Positions 1 to 5,200 of a stretch of DNA of 5,727 nt are shown here, one piece after another. The notes beneath the pieces were generated by a model, which saw only the letters and a program-made list of their open reading frames with translations, was not told where the DNA came from and did not search any database. Location: positions 1 through 5,727 of the forward strand of contig JAHDHM010000241.1 of NCBI GenBank assembly GCA_020631315.1. Direction: 5' to 3'. Within the stretch, counting starts at the first letter, position 1. Each line of letters begins with the position of its first letter. This DNA is from Acidimicrobiales bacterium. Its GTDB lineage: Bacteria > Actinomycetota > Acidimicrobiia > Acidimicrobiales > Poriferisodaliceae. Position numbers and translations under genes: made by a program.

Positions 1-651
1 GGCCTCGACGCGATCACCGCCGAGGCAACCTCGTTCGTCGATCAGGGCTTCCGTGCGGTGAAGTTGCGGGTCGGCTCAGCCCGGGCGGAGGACGATGTCG
101 CTCGGGCGGCTGCGGTCCGCGCTGCGATCGGTCCCGACGTCGCCCTCCACGTCGACGCGAACCAAGGGTTCACTCCGAAGCAGGCGATCCGGCTGGGGCG
201 CATGCTCGAGGAGTTCGACATCGCCTGGTTCGAGGAGCCTGTGGTCACCCACGACCTCCGGGGAGCCGGCGAGGCCCGGTCCGCGATGCCCATGCCGGTG
301 GCGACGGGCGAGACCGAGTTCACCCGCTTCGGGATGGCCGACCTGCTCGACGCCGGCGCGGCCGACGTGTTGATGCCGGACCTCCAGCGCATCGGCGGCT
401 ACACCGAGTTCCGGCGAGCCGATGCGTTCGCCATGACCCGCGACATCCCGACGTCGAGCCACTTCTTCACCGAGCACAGCCTCGTGCTCGCCGGCTCGCT
501 GCCCAACTGCGGACTCGTCGAGCACGTCGACTGGTTCGCCCCGTTGTTCGTCGAGTCCATGGAGCTCGTCGACGGGGAGCTCGTGGTGCCGACCCGGCCG
601 GGCTCCGGCTTCACGATCGACGACGCCTTCGTCGACGCCCACTGCCTCTGA
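1..651 (+). CDS. Mandelate racemase/muconate lactonizing enzyme family protein (enolase superfamily), 5' truncated
   Basis: The frame is open from base 1 and gives 216 residues to a TGA at 649-651; the N-terminal capping domain lies outside the window. What remains is the metal-binding (beta/alpha)8-barrel that abstracts the proton next to a carboxylate in this superfamily. Numbered from base 1, the three Mg2+ ligands are visible as D52 (HVDANQ), E78 (WFEEP) and E104 (ATGETEF). The His-Asp pair of the mandelate racemase subgroup is D127 (MPDLQRIGG) and H154 (SSHFF), and E174 (VEHVDW) matches the acid that stabilises the enolate. The usual K-x-K motif on the second strand reads K21-L-R23, so the second lysine, a base in mandelate racemase, is arginine. 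A racemase or acid-sugar dehydratase role is likely, but the substrate is unknown. The gene converges on the TetR gene 27 bases downstream. Confidence 0.9.
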   Translation, partial: GLDAITAEATSFVDQGFRAVKLRVGSARAEDDVARAAAVRAAIGPDVALHVDANQGFTPKQAIRLGRMLEEFDIAWFEEPVVTHDLRGAGEARSAMPMPVATGETEFTRFGMADLLDAGAADVLMPDLQRIGGYTEFRRADAFAMTRDIPTSSHFFTEHSLVLAGSLPNCGLVEHVDWFAPLFVESMELVDGELVVPTRPGSGFTIDDAFVDAHCL

Positions 652-668
652 CAACGACCGGTCTGATC

Positions 669-688
669 GGGCGGCCGCTCAGCCGCCC
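669..688. terminator. GC-rich hairpin between convergent genes, possible bidirectional terminator
   Basis: A perfect 7-bp inverted repeat, GGGCGGC (669-675) and GCCGCCC (682-688), encloses a 6-base loop. It sits between the stop of the enolase-superfamily gene (651) and the end of the TetR gene, and covers the TetR stop codon at 679-681. The position suits termination of both converging transcripts. Neither side has a T-run, so it is not a classical intrinsic terminator, although such U-poor hairpins are often proposed in high-GC actinobacteria. The left arm and loop contain GCGGCCGC, which also occurs in the hairpin at 1319-1337. Confidence 0.45.
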
Positions 689-1257
689 ATGCCGCGCCAG
701 ACGAACCGAGCGGTGGTCTCCGCCCAGTCCGCAGGGATCCGCCGACCCGTGAGGTACTGGGCGTAGAGGATCCCGGTGCACGCGGCGATGCCGCTGTCGA
801 CGTCGGCGTCGTCAGCCAAGGCGCCGCCGTCGATACTGCGCTCGAAGATGTCGCGGAACCGGGCGCGGCGCGGCTCCACCAGCCGCTGACGGAAGAGCTG
901 CTTGAGCTGGGGGTCCGTGCTGTTCTGGAGCATCGAGCCCACCATGCTGATGCCGTTGGGGCGACTCACGCCCCGCTGGAAAGCAGCGAGCTCCTCGACG
1001 AGGTCGCGGAAGGGGTCGTCGGTCGCCACGCGCTCGGCGGCCTGCGACATGCTGGCCACCGCCGCAGTGGCGAGGTCCGCTTTGCCCGGCCAACGTCGGT
1101 AGACGGCTTGGCGTGTGGTGCCGGCCTCCGTGGCGACGGCGGCGACGGACATCCCGTCGTAGCCGTGCGTTGCGAGCTGGTCGCGAGCCGCTCGCAGGAT
1201 GGCCTCGTCGAGATCGGGGTCTCTCGGGCGTCCGGGTCCTGCGTGATCGGTGGGCAC
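679..1257 (-). CDS. TetR/AcrR-family transcriptional regulator
   Basis: This 192-residue protein has the usual TetR length. Residues 16-62 form the DNA-binding domain: helix 1 starts near DEAILRAARDQL, and the helix-turn-helix spans about residues 36-58 (MSVAAVATEAGTTRQAVYRRW), followed by GKADL. The rest is a helical ligand-binding and dimerisation domain, which varies between family members and does not reveal the effector. I chose the GTG at 1257 because it gives a normal short N-terminus (VPTDHAGPGRPRDPD). The frame is open upstream to an ATG at 1341, but that would translate across the candidate operator and a hairpin. There is no good ribosome binding site for the GTG; a weak TATTTA box at 1282-1277 would give a leader of only about 13 bases. 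The gene is divergent from the reductase/DJ-1/ABM cluster, which it probably represses together with itself (inference). Confidence 0.9.
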   Translation of the reverse strand: MPTDHAGPGRPRDPDLDEAILRAARDQLATHGYDGMSVAAVATEAGTTRQAVYRRWPGKADLATAAVASMSQAAERVATDDPFRDLVEELAAFQRGVSRPNGISMVGSMLQNSTDPQLKQLFRQRLVEPRRARFRDIFERSIDGGALADDADVDSGIAACTGILYAQYLTGRRIPADWAETTARFVWRGMGG

Positions 1258-1282
1258 TCCGATGAGCGTAGGGGAATAAATA

Positions 1283-1300
1283 CGAACCAGTAGTGTTTCG
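1283..1300. promoter_or_regulatory. Candidate TetR operator, 18-base near-palindrome
   Basis: CGAACCAGTAGTGTTTCG is symmetric about the axis between 1291 and 1292: seven of nine position pairs are complementary, and the four outer pairs (CGAA/TTCG) are perfect. It lies in the divergent region between the regulator start (1257) and the reductase start (1373), inside an AT-rich patch (about 1274-1306) that stands out from the GC-rich surroundings and is where promoters would be expected. A weak -10-like TATTTA on the minus strand (1282-1277) directly abuts it, so bound repressor would block that promoter. Size and placement match known TetR-family operators. Binding by this regulator is inferred. 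Confidence 0.5.
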
Positions 1301-1318
1301 GTATTGCGATCATCGGGG

Positions 1319-1337
1319 GGCGGCCGCAACGGCCGCC
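1319..1337 (+). promoter_or_regulatory. Strong GC hairpin in the presumed leader of the reductase mRNA
   Basis: GGCGGCCG (1319-1326) and CGGCCGCC (1330-1337) are a perfect 8-bp inverted repeat with a CAA loop. It lies between the candidate operator (1283-1300) and the GGAGG ribosome binding site (1361-1365) of the reductase gene, and would be part of the 5' leader if transcription starts near the operator. No T-run follows, so an attenuator is not obvious. It could stabilise the mRNA 5' end, act as a second protein-binding site, or be a chance product of GC-rich sequence. It shares GGGCGGCCGC with the hairpin at the other end of the TetR gene. Confidence 0.4.
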
Positions 1338-1372
1338 ACACGAAGCGTCACGACAGCCAGGGAGGCAACACC

Positions 1373-1969
1373 ATGAGGATCGCCGTCATCGGGGCCGGCA
1401 ACGTCGGCCGAGCGATCGGTACTGGGCTCGAGCGCACCGGCAACGAGGTCGTCTTCGGCGTGCGAGACCCGGCGGATGACCGTCATGTCGGCCTCGCAGT
1501 CGCCGACCGGTTCGACGCCGTCGACGACGCCGAGCTCGTCGTGCTGGCCGTGCCGGCGACCGCCGTCGCCGACGTGCTTCCCGAGCTCGGGCTGCGGGCC
1601 GGTCAGATCCTCGTCGACGCGACCAACGCCGTCGGTGGGCCGGTGCCTGGCGGTCACCCCACCATGGCCGACCTCGTGGCGTCGCTGCTGCCCGACGGTG
1701 TGCAGCTCGTCAAGGCGTTCAACACGGTCGGCTTCGAACACATGGCCACCGGGTCGCTCGACGGCGCGCGTGTCTTCCTTCCCGTGGCCGGCGACGAGCC
1801 CGCCGCGGCGACCGTGCAGCAGCTGACCGAGGCCATCGGTTTCGAGTCCGTGGTCGTCGGCGGTCGAGACCACTTCGCCACGCTCGAAGCGCACGCTCAG
1901 CTCTGGGTCCGCCTCGCGTTCGGTGTGGGTTGGGGCCGTGGCTTCGCCTTCACCTCGATCGGGCGGTGA
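1373..1969 (+). CDS. NADPH-dependent F420 reductase-type oxidoreductase (Rossmann-fold NADP-binding protein)
   Basis: This 198-residue protein starts at the ATG at 1373, set by GGAGG at 1361-1365 seven bases upstream; an upstream in-frame TTG at 1304 has no such site. The N-terminus is a Rossmann fold: MRIAVIGAGNVGRAIG with the glycine motif at residues 7-12. After strand 2, GVRDP (29-33) places R31 where F420-dependent NADP reductases contact the 2'-phosphate of NADP. Further family marks are LAVPATAV (58-65), DATNAVGG (82-89) and KAFNTVGFE (114-122). The well-studied members move hydride between NADP(H) and coenzyme F420. This protein is slightly shorter than archaeal ones (about 210-230 residues), and many bacterial relatives have no proven F420 dependence, so the hydride partner is uncertain. 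It is the first gene of the cluster divergent from tetR. The 93 bases that follow (1970-2062) show no clear terminator. Confidence 0.85.
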   Translation: MRIAVIGAGNVGRAIGTGLERTGNEVVFGVRDPADDRHVGLAVADRFDAVDDAELVVLAVPATAVADVLPELGLRAGQILVDATNAVGGPVPGGHPTMADLVASLLPDGVQLVKAFNTVGFEHMATGSLDGARVFLPVAGDEPAAATVQQLTEAIGFESVVVGGRDHFATLEAHAQLWVRLAFGVGWGRGFAFTSIGR

Positions 1970-2062
1970 CGCCAGCTTCAATTTCAATCCATCTCTGCCC
2001 CGTATCCCCCTCGCAACTCGCAACAACTCACGACTCCGGACTTCCGGAAAGGACAACCAACC

Positions 2063-2809
2063 ATGTCAGCGACCATCGACACCCTGAACCCGGCTGCGCC
2101 GAAGCAGATCCTGCTCGTCGCCGCCAATCCCTCGGTCTCCGAGCAGACCGGATGGCCCATCGGCTTCTGGTGGGCCGAGCTCACCCACCCGTACTGGGAG
2201 TTCGTCGAGCACGGCTACGACGTCACCATCGCCAGCCCCGACGGAGGTCCACTCACCGCCGACGGCTTCAGCGATCCCGAAGACGAGTCGGGCTACTCGT
2301 CACACGACCTCATCAGCCTCGGGTTCAAGCACAGTCCGCAGCACGCAGCGCTGCTTGAGGACACACCGAAGCTGAGCGAGCTGGACCTCGACCAGTACGA
2401 CGCAGTCTTCTTCGCAGGCGGCCAGAGCCCGATGTACACCTTCCGCGGCAACGACGACGTCGAAGACGCTGTGCGTCACTTCGACGCCGAAGGCAAGCCG
2501 ATGGCGATCGTGTGTCACGCCACCTGCGTGCTGCTGGACGTGACCCGCGAGGACGGGACCCACATCGTGTCCGGCCGGACCTGGACGGGGTTCGCCGACG
2601 CTGAGGAGGCGTTCGCCGACGGCTTCGTCGGTCAGAAGATCCAGCCGTTCTGGATCGAGGAGGAAGCCCGCAAGATGACCGACACCAACTTCATCGTGAA
2701 CGGTCGGTTCAAGCCGTTCGCGGTGCGCGACGGCAACCTGATCACCGGCCAGCAGCAGTACAGCGGCGCCGCGGCGGCCAAGATCCTCGTCGAGGCGCTC
2801 GGTGTCTGA
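2063..2809 (+). CDS. DJ-1/PfpI family protein, Hsp31/YDR533C-like (type 1 glutamine amidotransferase fold)
   Basis: The protein has 248 residues, close to yeast YDR533C/Hsp31 (237). The ATG at 2063 follows GGAAAGGA (2046-2053) by nine bases. Residues 15-60 form the first alpha/beta unit; GFWWAELTHPYWEF (34-47) carries E39, matching the conserved glutamate next to the nucleophile in DJ-1 proteins. The nucleophile elbow is AIVCHATCVLL, with C151 followed by H152; C155 lies four residues on. The acidic patch FADAEE (177-182) could supply a third catalytic residue. The oxyanion-side motif reads AGGQS (118-122) rather than the common GGHG. Known relatives act as glutathione-independent glyoxalases (methylglyoxal to lactate), deglycases or stress chaperones; which applies here is unknown. 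It is cytosolic, with no signal peptide. Its end overlaps the next gene by 8 bases, so translational coupling is likely. Confidence 0.88.
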   Translation: MSATIDTLNPAAPKQILLVAANPSVSEQTGWPIGFWWAELTHPYWEFVEHGYDVTIASPDGGPLTADGFSDPEDESGYSSHDLISLGFKHSPQHAALLEDTPKLSELDLDQYDAVFFAGGQSPMYTFRGNDDVEDAVRHFDAEGKPMAIVCHATCVLLDVTREDGTHIVSGRTWTGFADAEEAFADGFVGQKIQPFWIEEEARKMTDTNFIVNGRFKPFAVRDGNLITGQQQYSGAAAAKILVEALGV

Positions 2810-3359
2810 GCCCGTCACCACGGTGATCCGGCGATCGGTTCGACGCGATCGGACCACCGAGTACGAGGACTGGCTCGAACGCCTCCTCGCCGACGCGACC
2901 TCGGTGCCCGGTTACCTGGGCGCCGAGGTCCATCGGCCGGCGCCTGGCGCCGACGTACCGGAGTACACGAGCGTCTTCCGGTTCGCCTCGGTCGACGACC
3001 TCGAGGCATTCGAGCGCAGCGACCTCCGGCAGCGGTACTTCGCCGAGGTGGTCGACTACGTCGCCGCCGACGCGGTGTGGGAGCGCCACACCGGCCTCGA
3101 GATGTGGTTCGAGCCGCCGCCCGGCACGGTCGTCCCGCAGCCGATCCGGTGGCGCATGGCGCTCGTGCTCGGCAGCGTCGTCTACCTGCTGGTGCTGGTG
3201 TTCGGCACTGTCGCCGGTGCGCTGCTCGGCGGCGTGCCGTTTCCGTTGCGGCTCGCGCTGGTGATCGCGGTCGAGATCGTGTTGATGACTTACGTGATCC
3301 TGCCGTGGTTGACCACCCGTCTCCGGACGTGGATCTACCCGACGACGATTCGGGCCTGA
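2802..3359 (+). CDS. ABM-fold (antibiotic biosynthesis monooxygenase) domain protein with two C-terminal membrane helices, COG3224-like
   Basis: The 185 residues start at a GTG inside the end of the DJ-1 gene (8-base overlap), with GAGG at 2792-2795 six bases upstream. Residues 5-100 look like a ferredoxin-like ABM domain: TTVIRRSVRRDRTTEYEDWL, then VPGYLGAEVHRP (35-46), YTSVFRFASVDDLEAFERSD (55-74) and the linker HTGLEMWFEPP (96-106). Two hydrophobic helices follow, about residues 119-141 and 149-170, and a short basic tail, so the ABM domain and the tail should be on the same side of the membrane, probably the cytoplasm. ABM domains in other proteins oxidise polyketide quinols, degrade haem or act as binding folds. 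No cofactor site is evident. It may handle a hydrophobic substrate at the membrane (inference). The next gene converges with a 7-base gap. Confidence 0.8.
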   Translation: MSEPVTTVIRRSVRRDRTTEYEDWLERLLADATSVPGYLGAEVHRPAPGADVPEYTSVFRFASVDDLEAFERSDLRQRYFAEVVDYVAADAVWERHTGLEMWFEPPPGTVVPQPIRWRMALVLGSVVYLLVLVFGTVAGALLGGVPFPLRLALVIAVEIVLMTYVILPWLTTRLRTWIYPTTIRA

Positions 3360-3374
3360 GCGTCGGTCAGACGC
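3360..3374. terminator. Short hairpin at a convergent junction, weak terminator candidate
   Basis: GCGTC (3360-3364) and GACGC (3370-3374) pair perfectly around a 5-base loop. They span the 7-base gap between the ABM-fold gene (stop 3357-3359) and the amidohydrolase (stop 3369-3367). The location is right for a shared terminator, but the stem has only 5 bp and no T-run, so it may be chance. Confidence 0.25.
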
Positions 3375-4557
3375 CGGCGGGAGCGAGCCGTTCGGCGGGG
3401 AACAGGCGCAGGAAGTTCTCGGTGAAGAACCGGTCCTTCGTCTGCTCGGACGACTCGGCGAGGTAGGAGCTGAATCGACCGATCGGGTCACGACCGCCTT
3501 CGACGTGGGGGTAGTCGCTCGAGAACAGATAGAGCTCGTCGTTCGAGTCGGCGCTCAGACGGGCGACGTCCTCGTGGGGGAACGGCGTGAAGCCGAGCTG
3601 TGCGGAGATCTGCTCCGACGGCGTGCGCTCGAAACGAACGGACTCGTCCACCCGGCCCCAGATCTTGGCCACCGAATCGAGGCGGCGCAGCATCTCGGGC
3701 ACCCATCCGGCGCCCAGTTCGACCGCGGCGCCACGCAGGTTCGGGTGCCGCTCGAGCACGCCATCCAGCACGAGGGTCGAGATGAACGTCTCGGGCACCT
3801 GATGCATCAACGCGGCGTCCTTGGTGCGGACGTTCTCTCCACCACCCATCCAGTCGCGGGTCGCCGCCCGGCCGTTGTTGGTCCAGTGGCCGAGCGCCTG
3901 CAGGGGAGCACCACCGACGTGGAGCAGGAACGGCACGCCCGCCTCGGCGAGGCGAGCCCAGAACGGTTCGAGGTCGACGTGGCCGGGGGCGAAGCCGATC
4001 GGTGCACGGTGGGGCACCCAGACGGCCTTGTGGCCCTCCTCGAGCACGCGGTCGAGCTCGGCGATGGCCTCGGGTGGATCGTCGAGTGGCACGACGGCCA
4101 CGCCCATCAGCCGGTCGTCGTCGGCACAGAAGTCCGCCATGTGACGGTTGTGGGCACGAGTCGCTCCATAGCGAAGACGCGATGGCTTCTTGGAACTCGG
4201 ATGGAACGGCAGGACCACCGAGTGCGTGGCGAACACGAGCTGGCGCGCGAAGCCGAGCATGTCCATGGCGATGGTGCGGTCGTGCTTGTCGAACGCGCCG
4301 AGCGCCTGGATCTCCTTGGACGACCGGATCAGTTCGTCGCCGAGGTCGATCTGGGCCTGGACGTGCGCCTCGGTGTGCCGGCCGCCGTTGTCGACGATCT
4401 CGGCCACCTCCTCGTCGGTGACGAGCGACGCGGAGTACGACACCTGCGGTAGCTCGTCGCGCAGGTCAGGGTCGGCGTAGTCCCTGAGGAAGTCCGGCAG
4501 CTCCATGATGTGGCTGTCGGCGTCGTAGATGACGCGGTCCGCTGGTGCGTAGGTCAT
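3367..4557 (-). CDS. Amidohydrolase family protein (amidohydrolase 2 / ACMSD-like, metal-dependent)
   Basis: The protein has 396 residues, typical for PF04909-type enzymes. The ATG at 4557 follows AGGGGGA (4570-4564) at six bases. The strand-1 motif is VIYDADSHIMELPDFL, with D12, D14, H16 and E19: the canonical metal-binding His-x-His is Asp-x-His (D14-S-H16), as in many relatives and similar to the Glu-x-His of gamma-resorcylate decarboxylase. Further likely active-site residues are H183 (WVPHRAP), H213 (FLLHVGG, probable metal ligand), E280 (AVELGAGWVP) and D348 (FSSDYPHVEGGRDP). The family hydrolyses or decarboxylates aromatic and small organic acids; the substrate here is unknown. It is cytosolic with no signal peptide. 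It is the last of three minus-strand genes, but the 86-base gap to the prepilin and its own possible promoter suggest independent expression. The long plus-strand frame opposite it is only a shadow. Confidence 0.9.
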   Translation of the reverse strand: MTYAPADRVIYDADSHIMELPDFLRDYADPDLRDELPQVSYSASLVTDEEVAEIVDNGGRHTEAHVQAQIDLGDELIRSSKEIQALGAFDKHDRTIAMDMLGFARQLVFATHSVVLPFHPSSKKPSRLRYGATRAHNRHMADFCADDDRLMGVAVVPLDDPPEAIAELDRVLEEGHKAVWVPHRAPIGFAPGHVDLEPFWARLAEAGVPFLLHVGGAPLQALGHWTNNGRAATRDWMGGGENVRTKDAALMHQVPETFISTLVLDGVLERHPNLRGAAVELGAGWVPEMLRRLDSVAKIWGRVDESVRFERTPSEQISAQLGFTPFPHEDVARLSADSNDELYLFSSDYPHVEGGRDPIGRFSSYLAESSEQTKDRFFTENFLRLFPAERLAPAGV

Positions 4558-4563
4558 GTCGGT

Positions 4564-4577
4564 TCCCCCTGTGGGGA
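4564..4577 (-). promoter_or_regulatory. Small hairpin covering the amidohydrolase ribosome binding site
   Basis: Read on the minus strand, TCCCC-acag-GGGGA is a perfect 5-bp stem with a 4-base loop. Its right arm lies within the only plausible Shine-Dalgarno sequence, AGGGGGA, so folding would hide the ribosome binding site. A -10-like TAGGGT at 4585-4580 could place the transcript start near 4573, which would leave the left arm partly untranscribed. Regulation therefore depends on the true start site. Confidence 0.3.
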
Positions 4578-4643
4578 TGACCCTACGCGAGAGCGATCAT
4601 CGGAACCCGGTCGGTGGCCGCGGTCCGGCTGTCTGGTGTGGGC

Positions 4644-5135
4644 TCACCAACCGTCGTTCGTCCAGACGAGACCTGCCGTGTTGCCGGCGTTGCACGGCTG
4701 CGCCGAGGCCTGGGTCCAGGTCGCGAAGCGCAGGTAGTTGGTGGCGACCGTGTTGCCGCTGGCACGCTGGATGAAGAAACAGTCGCCGGAGTCCGATGCC
4801 GCCGCCAACGTCACGATGCTGTTGTCGGCGTTCAGGTTGAGCCCGACCATGTTGCCGGGCACCAACGCGGTGCCGGCTGCGACGAAGTCGAGCGACGGCT
4901 CGGTGTTCTCGTAGTCGACGAGCGTCCCGGCGTAGTCACCCTGCTCGGCGAGGAGCACTGCCGCTGCGGTCACGCCGTTGCGAAGGTTCGCCTGGACGGC
5001 CCGGTCCTGGGCCCGCTCTCGTGCGCCGAGGAAGGTCGGCACGGCGATGGCGATAAGTATCGCGATGATGAGGACGACGACCATCAGCTCGATGAGGGTG
5101 AAGCCCTGCTCGTTGCGGCGCATGCGATGCGACAT
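4644..5135 (-). CDS. Type IV prepilin / pseudopilin-like protein (PilA family)
   Basis: From the ATG at 5135 the product has 163 residues. The class III leader is short and basic, MSHRMRRNEQG, cleaved after G11 by a prepilin peptidase. The mature protein begins F12-T-L-I-E16, with the glutamate at +5 needed for filament assembly. A hydrophobic helix covers residues 12-34 (LMVVVLIIAILIAIAVPTF), followed by the amphipathic stretch ARERAQDRAVQANLRNGVTAA. The globular C-terminus holds only two cysteines, C119 and C148, which could form the D-region disulfide loop of pilins. The protein ends in tryptophan (WTNDGW). An ATG at 5123 is also possible; an upstream TTG at 5183 would make the leader too long. 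It is exported to the membrane and pulled into a pilus or pseudopilus. No pilus assembly gene adjoins it, so it may be a major or minor pilin served by machinery elsewhere. Confidence 0.9.
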   Translation of the reverse strand: MSHRMRRNEQGFTLIELMVVVLIIAILIAIAVPTFLGARERAQDRAVQANLRNGVTAAAVLLAEQGDYAGTLVDYENTEPSLDFVAAGTALVPGNMVGLNLNADNSIVTLAAASDSGDCFFIQRASGNTVATNYLRFATWTQASAQPCNAGNTAGLVWTNDGW

Positions 5136-5156
5136 GCCACCCCATCGGGCGCTGAC

Positions 5157-5171
5157 CCCTCGATGTGAGGG
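5157..5171. terminator. Short inverted repeat between the FAD oxidoreductase and prepilin genes
   Basis: CCCTC (5157-5161) and GAGGG (5167-5171) pair perfectly around a 5-base loop in the 65-base gap between the oxidoreductase stop (5203-5201) and the prepilin start (5135). It could end the upstream transcript or lie in the prepilin leader. There is no T-run and the stem is short, so support is weak. Confidence 0.22.
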
Positions 5172-5200
5172 ACTGCGACGCAACAGGCGTTGGATGGCGC

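Noticed and set aside
1266..1273. GCGTAGGG shared with the minus strand at 4587-4580 upstream of the amidohydrolase
   Set aside because: An 8-base match with unrelated flanks and different spacing to the genes is compatible with chance.
1258..1341. N-terminal extension of the TetR protein to the ATG at 1341
   Set aside because: The extra 28 residues (MWRPLRPPPDDRN and onward) are not TetR-like, and their coding sequence would include the candidate operator and a leader hairpin of the opposite gene.
2035..2048. Tandem TCCGGA-ct-TCCGGA just before the DJ-1 ribosome binding site
   Set aside because: Each copy is self-complementary, but the 2-base spacer does not allow a stable hairpin of the two copies, and 6-base repeats of this composition are expected by chance.
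1310..2056. A 248-codon minus-strand frame opposite the reductase
   Set aside because: It covers the well-supported reductase gene, the operator-proximal leader and the next ribosome binding site, and its translation resembles no protein family.
1970..2062. Possible separate promoter or riboswitch in the 93-base gap before the DJ-1 gene, with short TTCAAT and CGCAAC repeats
   Set aside because: The gap is somewhat less GC-rich, but I see no convincing -35/-10 pair and no conserved RNA element, and the repeats are only 6 bases long.
2742..3491. A 249-codon minus-strand frame opposite the ABM-fold gene
   Set aside because: It overlaps three supported genes and has an Arg/Pro/His-rich composition typical of a shadow frame.
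3505..4452. A 315-codon open frame on the plus strand opposite the amidohydrolase
   Set aside because: It is antisense to a gene with clear family motifs, has low-complexity composition (rich in Arg, Val, Gly, Glu), no recognisable domain and no ribosome binding site. Long shadow frames are common at this GC content.
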